Shown here in pieces: positions 8,271 through 15,107 of a stretch of 32,118 bases of DNA. The position numbers were made by a program, and so were the translations under genes. The DNA lies in the NCBI GenBank assembly GCA_947166445.1, contig CAMVED010000010.1, forward strand, positions 1-32,118. The letters are read 5' to 3'. Position 1 is the first letter of the stretch, and each line of letters opens with the position of its first letter. Source of the DNA: an uncultured Mycoplasmatota bacterium (GTDB lineage Bacteria > Bacillota_I > Bacilli_A > RF39 > UBA660). The notes under the pieces were generated by a model. That model did not search any database. It had not been told where the DNA came from and saw only the letters and a list, made by a program, of their open reading frames with translations.

Positions 8271-8618
8271 ATGTCTTTAGAAAATTTTAAAAAATTTGTT
8301 AGAAATAAACCAATTTTGGCTGATTATGTAAAAAAAGGAGAAACATCTTGGCAGAGTTTTTATGATATGTATGAATTATACGGAGAAAATAGTGATGTCT
8401 GGAGTAAATATTTAAATGCTGGAACTTCTACTGTTACTTTAAAGGATATGTTTGAAAGTATAAAAAATATTGATATGACTGAGGTACAAAACTCAATTGC
8501 TTCTTTACAAAAAGGAATAGGTTATATCGAAGATCTTGTTCGTTCTAAGGAGAAAGAAATACCTGTTAGAAAGCAAACGTATGAAGCAAGGCCTTTATAT
8601 CGATATTTTGATGATTAA
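8271..8618 (+). CDS. ylbD: YlbD-like protein (putative spore coat family)
   Basis: A 115-aa protein starting MSLENFKKFVRNKPILADYV; the ORF-track GTG at 8262 lies inside the GGTGAT ribosome binding site, so 8271 is the start. The pattern F-K-x-F-V-x-x-x-P-x-L, then W-x-x-F-Y-x-x-Y-x-L-x-G, matches YlbD of Bacillus (PF14071), classed as a putative coat protein. Its pairing with ylbE immediately downstream (overlap of one base) supports the name. Family membership fits a sporulating ancestry, but the biochemical role is unknown. Confidence 0.8.
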   Translation: MSLENFKKFVRNKPILADYVKKGETSWQSFYDMYELYGENSDVWSKYLNAGTSTVTLKDMFESIKNIDMTEVQNSIASLQKGIGYIEDLVRSKEKEIPVRKQTYEARPLYRYFDD

Positions 8619-8839
8619 TGAATTTAGATATACAGTATAAAGTTAAGTCTAATATTAATTATATTAAGTTTCTAAGAGAAAACTCTAGTTGGTATAAGTA
8701 TTTAAATAGAAATCCTATATATTTCAATGATTTTGAAAAAGAAATGAAAATAAAATATAAAATGACTCCGAAAGATAAGTTAGATAGATTTTCTAAAAAT
8801 ATGGATAAAGTATCACAGATAATAGATATATTTTCTTAA
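8618..8839 (+). CDS. ylbE: YlbE-like protein
   Basis: A 73-aa protein whose ATG overlaps the ylbD stop (TAATG), so translation is probably by reinitiation; no separate ribosome binding site is visible. The central FLRENSSWYKYLNRNP and the C-terminal pattern RFSKNMDKVSQIIDIF follow the YlbE family (PF14003), which in Bacillus is encoded next to ylbD. Function unknown. The last codons form the left arm of the terminator. Confidence 0.8.
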   Translation: MNLDIQYKVKSNINYIKFLRENSSWYKYLNRNPIYFNDFEKEMKIKYKMTPKDKLDRFSKNMDKVSQIIDIFS

Positions 8840-8857
8840 AATATATCTTTTTTTTAT
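8824..8857 (+). terminator. Terminator after ylbE
   Basis: Eleven perfect base pairs, AGATATATTTT/AAAATATATCT, loop CTT, then a long T run. Confidence 0.85.
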
Positions 8858-8867
8858 AAAAAAACTT

Positions 8868-8876
8868 TGATATAAT
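8868..8876 (+). promoter_or_regulatory. Extended -10 promoter for the prepilin pair
   Basis: TGATATAAT, with no convincing -35 in the T tract upstream. It lies 22 bases before the first prepilin start. Confidence 0.6.
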
Positions 8877-8897
8877 AAAATCATAGGAGATGTATAT

Positions 8898-9071
8898 ATG
8901 AATAATAAAGGATTTGCGATAACTACTATGGTATACGCTGCAATAATTTTATTTAGTTTAGTTATGTTTGCAGTTTTGGGTATAGAAAAAAACAAATATG
9001 TAAATCAAAAAACTTATGTTGAGGATATAAATGATCAATTAAATGATTGTTTGTCTGGAGGTAGTTGTTAA
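8898..9071 (+). CDS. Mini prepilin-like membrane protein (57 aa)
   Basis: Not in the ORF track. The ATG follows an AGGAGA site by seven bases and the stop overlaps the next start (TTAATG). The product begins MNNKGFAITTMVYAAIILF, a short basic leader, a Gly-Phe junction and a hydrophobic helix of about 20 residues, as in type IV prepilins, but with Thr in place of the usual Glu at position 5 of the mature form. The rest is a 28-residue polar tail ending in C-L-S-G-G-S-C. Lack of Glu5 is seen in some minor pseudopilins. It could equally be a simple single-pass membrane protein. Confidence 0.65.
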   Translation: MNNKGFAITTMVYAAIILFSLVMFAVLGIEKNKYVNQKTYVEDINDQLNDCLSGGSC

Positions 9072-9562
9072 TGAAAAGAAATGGTTTTACATTAGTAGAA
9101 TTGATTGCAGTTTTAGTAATTTTATCTATTATTGGTATGCTTGCTGCTCCAAATATCATAAATTTAATGCAAACGGGAAAAGAAGGATCTTTTATTTCTG
9201 ATGCAGAAGAAATGGTTTCTACTGCTACTTATATGTATAAAATTCAAAGTGCTCGCGGATTCGAAGAAAGTGCTTTTGAAGAAATTAGTCAATATCAACA
9301 TAGAATATATATGAAAGATTTAACTGGTACTATTCCAGAGTCTGATCCATATGGATATACTTATGATACAAGCAATAGTTATATTAGTTTCGAAGAGCCT
9401 GATGATACTGAAACAACCGAAACAAGAACTGTTAAAGCATATTTTAAGTCTTGCAAAAAAGATGAAAGCGGTAGTATTATCAAATGTCATTGTATTAATG
9501 CAACTGATGAGAATGCTGATGCTACAAATATAAAAAATAGTTATATTGTTGATTGTAATTAA
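9071..9562 (+). CDS. Type IV pilin/pseudopilin-like protein
   Basis: A 163-aa protein starting MKRNGFTLVELIAVLVILSI, the canonical prepilin peptidase and N-methylation site (G|FTLVE with Glu5). The start is the ATG overlapping the upstream stop, not the TTG of the ORF track six bases earlier. After the helix comes an exported domain of about 130 residues with four Cys in the last third (KSC, CHC and a terminal VDC), possibly disulfide bonded. No pilus ATPase, platform protein or prepilin peptidase is encoded in the window, so the assembly machinery must lie elsewhere. A terminator directly follows. Confidence 0.85.
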   Translation: MKRNGFTLVELIAVLVILSIIGMLAAPNIINLMQTGKEGSFISDAEEMVSTATYMYKIQSARGFEESAFEEISQYQHRIYMKDLTGTIPESDPYGYTYDTSNSYISFEEPDDTETTETRTVKAYFKSCKKDESGSIIKCHCINATDENADATNIKNSYIVDCN

Positions 9563-9578
9563 CAATATCTTTTTTTTT
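9543..9578 (+). terminator. Terminator after the prepilin pair
   Basis: ATATTGTT/AACAATAT around a 10-nt loop, then C and nine T. The left arm is within the last codons of the prepilin gene. Confidence 0.8.
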
Positions 9579-9631
9579 GACAAAATATGTGTTACAATAA
9601 AGTAGTAATCTTACTATAAAGAGGTGATATA

Positions 9632-12600
9632 ATGGCTAATCAAACTAGTGATAATAATAACAATAGTAACAATAATAATAGTATCAATAATAATGGTTTT
9701 AATTTAAATAGTTCATCTTCATCTCAAACTAGCGAAAATATAACTATTCCTAGAGCTAATAGTGTAAATCAAGGATTTGATAATACTCCTAATTTATCAC
9801 AAGGTTTTAATAATAAGAATTATTCTATGTCTGATTCAAATAATAACATTAATCAAAACTATAATCCTGCTTTAGGACAAAGAAAGAATAATAGAAATTC
9901 TGATTTAGCAAAGCCGGGATTAGATGATAATGATGATAAGAATAATGATCTGAAAAAAAATAATAGTTCTAATTCTGATCATTCTGGTAATGATTCTTCA
10001 AACGATGAACATAATCCTAACAAAGCTGATTCAAATTCTTCTATGTTAAGACATAACGATGATAATGGTATAAATAATACTAATAATCCTTATCGTTCTA
10101 ACAATATCAATAATAATCTTGATAGTGATAATGATAATGATTTAAGCAAATTTAATAAAAAAGGTATCAATAATAACAATAATAGTGAATTAACTAAACA
10201 AGCCACAAATAACGATAACAGTTATACTGATGATGATAAAAATAATACTACAAATTCTAATTCTAGTTTATTAAACAGTTCATTTTTTCTTAATCCTGTA
10301 ATGCGTAAAAGGATTATAATTTCTGGTTCTATTATAGCTGGAGTAATTATTTCTATTTTAATCTTTATTTCTATTCTTAACGCTTTAATTGTAGTAATAT
10401 CTACTTCTATGTGTGATAATGGGTCTTTAGGCAGCAGTTATTCTGGATCTGGAGATGTTTTGGAATTTATGTGTGGAATGAAAAGTCCTGTTGAAAATTA
10501 TATAGTTACAAGTAAATTCGGCTATAATGTTGATGATGTGCATGCTGGTAGACTTCATGCTGGTATAGATTTAGGGGTTTCAACCGGTACTCCAGTTTAT
10601 GCTGTACAAAGTGGTACTGTCGTTGGTACTGATACAAGTAGTGGATATGGTCATGATGTAGTTATAGACCATGGTGGTGGAATATTTACTAGATTTGCCC
10701 ATAATTCAAAATTGCTTGTTTCTAAAGGTGATATAGTTGCACAAGGTCAGCAAATTGCAGAAGCTGGTAGTACTGGTAATTCAACTGGTCCACATGGGCA
10801 TTTTGAAATAATGAAAACCACACTTAAAGATCTTTTTTCTGGATATCAAGATCCTAATGATTATTTTATGGATAATGCTAATTTTATGAATTCTTGTGGG
10901 TCTAGTGCTATTATTACTACTGCTAATTCTACAACTACGACTACGACTACTCAAAAATCTTATAGTTCATTGAAAACTTTAAAGACTTTATCTAAAAGTA
11001 CAGGGAGTACTAAAAGTATTAATATGAACGGTAAAAATCCTCAATCATTTGCATATTATAATAATTATTATTATGTACAATGGATATCTCCTGGTTCTAA
11101 GGGAAAGGATGGTTATATTCATAAATATGATAGTAACATATCGTTTAAAGGCTCATCGGCTAGCAAACAAGCAGTTGGGCATGGTAATGGTTTAACATAT
11201 TCTACTTTAGATAATCAGCTTTATTCTGTTACTGTTTCAGGTATTCGTGATAATACAAAAGCTACTATTATTGATCCTAATACTTTAAAAGTGGTAGGAA
11301 CAAAGAAGTTAGGTCATGGTACTTCTTCAATAGCTTATGATAGGTTAACAAATAGGTTTGTTACTTCATCAGGTGCTGCTGATGGAAAAACTTCAAGCAC
11401 CGGTTATTTATATGTATATGATTCTAGTTTATCAAAACAAGTAGGGGCTAAATCTATTGCTAAAAAGCGTTGGAAAACACCTGGTGATATTGCTGCGTAT
11501 GGGGGAATAGTATATGTTACAATTTCTTCATATGGTACGGGTAGTGGTGGTAATTATATTGATATGTATAATGAGGATACAGGAGATTATTTAGGAAGTT
11601 ATAGTGCTCCATATAGTGAAATTGAAGGTATTGATATAAATGACAATGGTGAAATAGTTTTATTATTTCATTCGTCTGATTTTATACAATTCACGGGAAT
11701 TAAAGCTAATGTTATTAATGGTTCTGCTGATGATAGTGCTACAAATGCTATTAATCTAGCTAATAATCAATGTTGCCTTAATGGTTCTAGTTCTAATACA
11801 ACTTATGCTTCAACTAGTAGTGAGTATTGTCCAAATGGTATTACAGTAACTGGTAATTACGCTGGTACATATGAATTAGATGATTACATTGAAAGAGTGG
11901 TTACTGCAGAGAATGGTGGAGCACATCCTGAAGCTTTAAAAGCACTGGCGATTGCCGCTAAAACTTACGCATTAAATAGGACAGATAATTGTAAAAAGAG
12001 TATTGAAAACAGTACTTCAGCTCAGGTAATGGCAAAAGAAGCATCAGCTAGGGTTAAAGAAGCTTTAGCGGATGTAAAAGGTTCAATAATGCTATACAAT
12101 GGAAATTACTTTTCGGCACAATATAGCAGTTTTTATGGTAAGTGTGATGGTTCTCAGTGTACTAGTACTTTTATTAAAACTCCATCTGAGGAAAAAGCTA
12201 CGTTTACAATGCCTTCTACGTATTTAACAACTGCTGCTGATGCTGGTCACGAATATGGCTTAAGTCAAAATGGATCTCATTATATGGCTACTGATCAAGG
12301 AAAAACTTTTGATGAAATTTTAAAATTTTTCTATGCAGATGGTATTGAAATAACTGGAGTTTCAAGTTCTGGTAATTCGTGTTCTTTAGGTGGAAGCGGA
12401 ACATATAAAAATGGGAAAATATGGGATTATAATCAAGCTGATTATTCTGATGCATATTGTGGAGGTACTATAGCTGATAGTGGTTGTGGACCTACTTCTA
12501 TGGCTATGGTAGTATCAACTTTGTTGAATGAAAAACATGATCCTACAGAGCTTGCAAAAGCCTCAAAAGTTTGTTCAACTGATAAGCATACATATTTTAC

Positions 12601-12922
12601 AGAAGCTGCTGAAAAATACGGTCTAAAAGCAGTTACGACAAAAGATCATGAAGAGGTTATGACTGCACTTAACAGGGGCGATTCGTTAGTAATTGCTAAC
12701 GTGACTAATGCAACAGTAGATGGACTTAATAATTTTTGGACTGCAGGTGGGCATTATATAGTACTTGCTGGACATGATGGACGCGATGTATGGGTTCAAG
12801 ATCCTAACAAAGCAATATCGGGTGTTAATAGATCTAATACTAAAGGTGATGGTGTCTATAATTTTGATAAATATATAAAGCCTGCTGCTACAATAGGTTA
12901 TATAATCATTAAAAAGGCTTAA
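9632..12922 (+). CDS. Membrane-anchored multidomain wall hydrolase: M23, propeller-like, SpoIID and C39-like domains
   Basis: A 1096-aa protein starting three bases after GGTGAT. Residues 1-220 are low-complexity Asn/Ser/Asp-rich and presumably cytoplasmic. One transmembrane helix (about 226-258) follows. An M23/LytM peptidase has intact zinc ligands H309, D313 (HAGIDLG) and H390 (HGHFE). After a Thr-rich linker (about 431-438), residues 460-700 look like repeated beta-propeller blades. A SpoIID-type domain starts near 745, with YIERVVTAENG holding the expected catalytic Glu760. A C-terminal C39-like cysteine protease has Gln935, Cys952 (DSGCGPTSMAM), His1041 (GGHYIVLAG) and Asp1057. By family, M23 cuts peptide cross-links and SpoIID cleaves glycan strands. 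The combination suggests a wall-remodelling protein; a link to engulfment or pilus passage is inference. Confidence 0.85.
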   Translation: MANQTSDNNNNSNNNNSINNNGFNLNSSSSSQTSENITIPRANSVNQGFDNTPNLSQGFNNKNYSMSDSNNNINQNYNPALGQRKNNRNSDLAKPGLDDNDDKNNDLKKNNSSNSDHSGNDSSNDEHNPNKADSNSSMLRHNDDNGINNTNNPYRSNNINNNLDSDNDNDLSKFNKKGINNNNNSELTKQATNNDNSYTDDDKNNTTNSNSSLLNSSFFLNPVMRKRIIISGSIIAGVIISILIFISILNALIVVISTSMCDNGSLGSSYSGSGDVLEFMCGMKSPVENYIVTSKFGYNVDDVHAGRLHAGIDLGVSTGTPVYAVQSGTVVGTDTSSGYGHDVVIDHGGGIFTRFAHNSKLLVSKGDIVAQGQQIAEAGSTGNSTGPHGHFEIMKTTLKDLFSGYQDPNDYFMDNANFMNSCGSSAIITTANSTTTTTTTQKSYSSLKTLKTLSKSTGSTKSINMNGKNPQSFAYYNNYYYVQWISPGSKGKDGYIHKYDSNISFKGSSASKQAVGHGNGLTYSTLDNQLYSVTVSGIRDNTKATIIDPNTLKVVGTKKLGHGTSSIAYDRLTNRFVTSSGAADGKTSSTGYLYVYDSSLSKQVGAKSIAKKRWKTPGDIAAYGGIVYVTISSYGTGSGGNYIDMYNEDTGDYLGSYSAPYSEIEGIDINDNGEIVLLFHSSDFIQFTGIKANVINGSADDSATNAINLANNQCCLNGSSSNTTYASTSSEYCPNGITVTGNYAGTYELDDYIERVVTAENGGAHPEALKALAIAAKTYALNRTDNCKKSIENSTSAQVMAKEASARVKEALADVKGSIMLYNGNYFSAQYSSFYGKCDGSQCTSTFIKTPSEEKATFTMPSTYLTTAADAGHEYGLSQNGSHYMATDQGKTFDEILKFFYADGIEITGVSSSGNSCSLGGSGTYKNGKIWDYNQADYSDAYCGGTIADSGCGPTSMAMVVSTLLNEKHDPTELAKASKVCSTDKHTYFTEAAEKYGLKAVTTKDHEEVMTALNRGDSLVIANVTNATVDGLNNFWTAGGHYIVLAGHDGRDVWVQDPNKAISGVNRSNTKGDGVYNFDKYIKPAATIGYIIIKKA

Positions 12923-12931
12923 GGAGGCAAT

Positions 12932-13654
12932 ATGAAAAAGATATATGCATTACTAATTGGAATTGTGTTTTTAACAGGTTGTAGTGCTACTGCTAATATA
13001 TCTATTGATAAAGATAGTGTTGTTGAAAATATTAAAGTATATGAACAAGATACTAATCAATATAATAAATATAAAAATTGGAATGGTTTTCCAGTGCCTT
13101 TATACTATGATCAAGATCTTAAGGTGCCTTTATGGATGAAAGACAGGACAAAAGAAACTGGTGTTTCTTATTACGATGTAAAAAATGATGATAATAATAA
13201 AACTATAGAAACAACTGGTAAGTTTAAACTTAATAATCATAATCGTTCAAGTTTAGTTAGAAATTGTTTCAAGCTATATAATATTATTAATGAAGATTCA
13301 AAAACAATTTTTTCTACTAGTAAAGGATTAACATGCGCATTTAGAAATTTTGATATAAAAGTGTCTACTCCATATGTTGTTGTTGCGAATAATGCAGATA
13401 GAGTTGATTCTGAGAATAATGTTTTTACATGGAATATTAATTCTTCCAATGCAAAAACTGCTAGTGTATATTTAGAAATTGATTTTTCTAAAAGATTTAA
13501 TGAAGAAGACACTAATAGTAATAATGGTAACGCTACTCAAAATAGTAACAACTCTAATATTTTTGTATATATAATGATTGCATTAACTGTGTTGGTTATT
13601 ATTTCGGGATTATATTTCTATACTAATATTAAAAAACGTAATACTTCAATTTAA
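12932..13654 (+). CDS. Lipoprotein with C-terminal membrane anchor, unknown family
   Basis: A 240-aa protein with a lipoprotein signal (MKKIYALLIGIVFLTGC, lipobox LTGC), an extracellular domain of about 180 residues, a Ser/Asn-rich stalk and a C-terminal helix (about 210-230) followed by KKRNTS. It is therefore tethered at both ends. The core contains R-N-C-F-K...T-C-A-F and F-T-W-N-I-N-S-S, a pattern also present in the next gene, so the two appear to be paralogues. It starts ten bases after the big hydrolase, with an AAGGAGG site, in the same operon. I do not recognise the family; a beta-sandwich such as the LppM/DUF3153 type is possible. Confidence 0.75.
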   Translation: MKKIYALLIGIVFLTGCSATANISIDKDSVVENIKVYEQDTNQYNKYKNWNGFPVPLYYDQDLKVPLWMKDRTKETGVSYYDVKNDDNNKTIETTGKFKLNNHNRSSLVRNCFKLYNIINEDSKTIFSTSKGLTCAFRNFDIKVSTPYVVVANNADRVDSENNVFTWNINSSNAKTASVYLEIDFSKRFNEEDTNSNNGNATQNSNNSNIFVYIMIALTVLVIISGLYFYTNIKKRNTSI

Positions 13655-13666
13655 TAGGAGGTTTTT

Positions 13667-14410
13667 ATGAAATTAAGATATTTGCTTTTAATAGTATCTA
13701 TACTTTTATGCTTTAGTACTTTTAATGTAAGCGCTAGTAGCATTAATTATAATTTGAGAATAGATAAAAGCTTACATTTTTATGAAACAATTACATATAA
13801 TGTGGAGAGTAAGGATGTAAAAAATGATGGTGATTATCATTTCTTAACTTCTATAGTAAATGATCCAATATATTTTGATCTAAAAGAAGAAGTTCGTTAT
13901 AAAAAGAGTAGAACAACTACAAACAATGGATATTTAATTACTTTAAAACACGATTATTCATATTTATTTCTATCAAAAAGCAGAATAATTAATGAATGCT
14001 TTGCTAATAAGAACTATAATAATAATGGTTCAAGTATTTCATTCGAAGCATCAGATTTTTACTGCTCTCATCGAGCTGATAGTATTAAAGTTAGTATTAA
14101 CACAGATTTGGATGTTCTTTATTCAAATGCTAAGTCGAGTAATAATAATACTTATATTTGGAATAATATGTCTAGTAATTCTTCAATTAAATTTAGAGTT
14201 AAAAGACCTGGTATTGAAACTGAACCTATGGATGATATAGAGGAGAGTGAGCAAACTGAACAAGCCGAAGCATCTAGAGATAGTAAGGAACCTAATAAGA
14301 AAATCATTAGTAGTAATGTGTTAGCAGTTATATTTTCTTTAGTTTTGGTTTTTGTTATTATCGGTTTTGTGGTTTTAAAAAGAAAAAAAGATGAGTTAGA
14401 TAGATTTTAG
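13667..14410 (+). CDS. Exported protein with C-terminal membrane anchor, paralogue of the preceding gene
   Basis: A 247-aa protein with a cleavable signal peptide (MKLRYLLLIVSILLCFSTFNVSAS, likely cut after SA), an extracellular domain, an acidic Glu-rich stalk (about 185-210) and a C-terminal helix (about 218-240) ending in KRKKDELDRF. The Cys spacing (NECF...FYCSH) and the Y-I-W-N-N-M-S-S motif line up with the preceding lipoprotein, but the lipobox has been lost. It starts 12 bases downstream with an AGGAGG site, so it is cotranscribed. Family unknown to me; a structural or partner role for the hydrolase is only suggested by position. Confidence 0.72.
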   Translation: MKLRYLLLIVSILLCFSTFNVSASSINYNLRIDKSLHFYETITYNVESKDVKNDGDYHFLTSIVNDPIYFDLKEEVRYKKSRTTTNNGYLITLKHDYSYLFLSKSRIINECFANKNYNNNGSSISFEASDFYCSHRADSIKVSINTDLDVLYSNAKSSNNNTYIWNNMSSNSSIKFRVKRPGIETEPMDDIEESEQTEQAEASRDSKEPNKKIISSNVLAVIFSLVLVFVIIGFVVLKRKKDELDRF

Positions 14411-14422
14411 TATAAAAAAAAC

Positions 14423-14453
14423 AAATCCTCTCATAATACAAATGGGAGGATTT
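14423..14453 (+). promoter_or_regulatory. Hairpin that buries the ribosome binding site of the NTF2-like lipoprotein
   Basis: AAATCCTCTCAT (14423-14434) pairs with ATGGGAGGATTT (14442-14453), 12 pairs with one G-U, loop AATACAA. The right arm contains the GGGAGGA Shine-Dalgarno. An A run before and TTTTA after also make it terminator-like, so it may end the upstream operon, control translation, or both. Confidence 0.6.
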
Positions 14454-14456
14454 TAT

Positions 14457-15089
14457 ATGAAAAAAATTTTTGTTTTTCTTACATGTATTATGACAGTGTT
14501 TGTTTTAAGTGGATGTTCTATGAATAACACCCCTACAAGAAAGGTAGAAAGTTTTCTTGATAATTATACTAGTGGTAATGATACTGTACTTAGGCAATTA
14601 AAGGAAATGGTTGATTCTGATGCTATGATGAATGATTCTCAAAGAACTACATATAGCGATATTATGAAAAGACAATATAAGGACATGACATATGATATAA
14701 AAGATGAAAAAATCGATGGTAATGATGCAACTGTGACTGTTGAAATAGAAGTTTATGATTATTATAAAGCAAATCAAGAATCTCAAGATTATTTTAATAA
14801 TAATAGAGATGAATTTAAAGAAGATAATAGTGATTCAGAAGGTTTAGCAGAAGAAGCAAAAGGGGGAATTGAAAAAGCTACAGATGATGCAAAAGATGCC
14901 GTAGATAATGTTACTGATAATATTTCTAATTCTAAATATATTGATTATCGTTTAACTCAGTTACAAAATGCTAATGATAGAGTTAAGTATACTATTGATT
15001 TTACTTTAAAAAAAGTTGATGACAAATGGAAATTAAATGAAATAGATGATGCAACGCGTCAAAAAATACATGGATTATTTGAACACTAA
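14457..15089 (+). CDS. Lipoprotein with NTF2/DUF4878-like domain
   Basis: A 210-aa lipoprotein: MKKIFVFLTCIMTVFVLSGC with lipobox LSGC. The ORF track begins 15 bases upstream at an ATG that is part of the hairpin and precedes the ribosome binding site. The first part (KVESFLDNYTSGN...) and the end (VDDKWKLNEIDD) follow the pattern of NTF2-like/DUF4878 lipoproteins: a helix with FL..Y.., a strand in which a quantity is defined, and a final DGKWKL strand. Between them a charged Ala/Glu/Asp-rich helical insert of about 40 residues (EEAKGGIEKATDDAKDAV) is unusual. Role unknown. Confidence 0.7.
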   Translation: MKKIFVFLTCIMTVFVLSGCSMNNTPTRKVESFLDNYTSGNDTVLRQLKEMVDSDAMMNDSQRTTYSDIMKRQYKDMTYDIKDEKIDGNDATVTVEIEVYDYYKANQESQDYFNNNRDEFKEDNSDSEGLAEEAKGGIEKATDDAKDAVDNVTDNISNSKYIDYRLTQLQNANDRVKYTIDFTLKKVDDKWKLNEIDDATRQKIHGLFEH

Positions 15090-15107
15090 AAAGTGTTCTT
15101 TATTTTT
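15081..15107 (+). terminator. Terminator after the NTF2-like lipoprotein
   Basis: GAACACT/AGTGTTC, 4-nt loop, then TTTATTTTTC. It overlaps the 3' end of the convergent vanY-type gene. Confidence 0.8.

Noticed and set aside
9577-9605. TTGACA at 9577 as -35 of the big hydrolase gene
   Set aside because: Neither -10 candidate fits: TACAAT is only 10 bp away and TACTAT is 29 bp away. TGTTACAAT may act as an extended -10 instead.
10924-10955. ACT/ACG trinucleotide repeat in the big gene as a phase-variable tract
   Set aside because: It is a short imperfect run of Thr codons in an interdomain linker; unit length 3 would not shift the frame.
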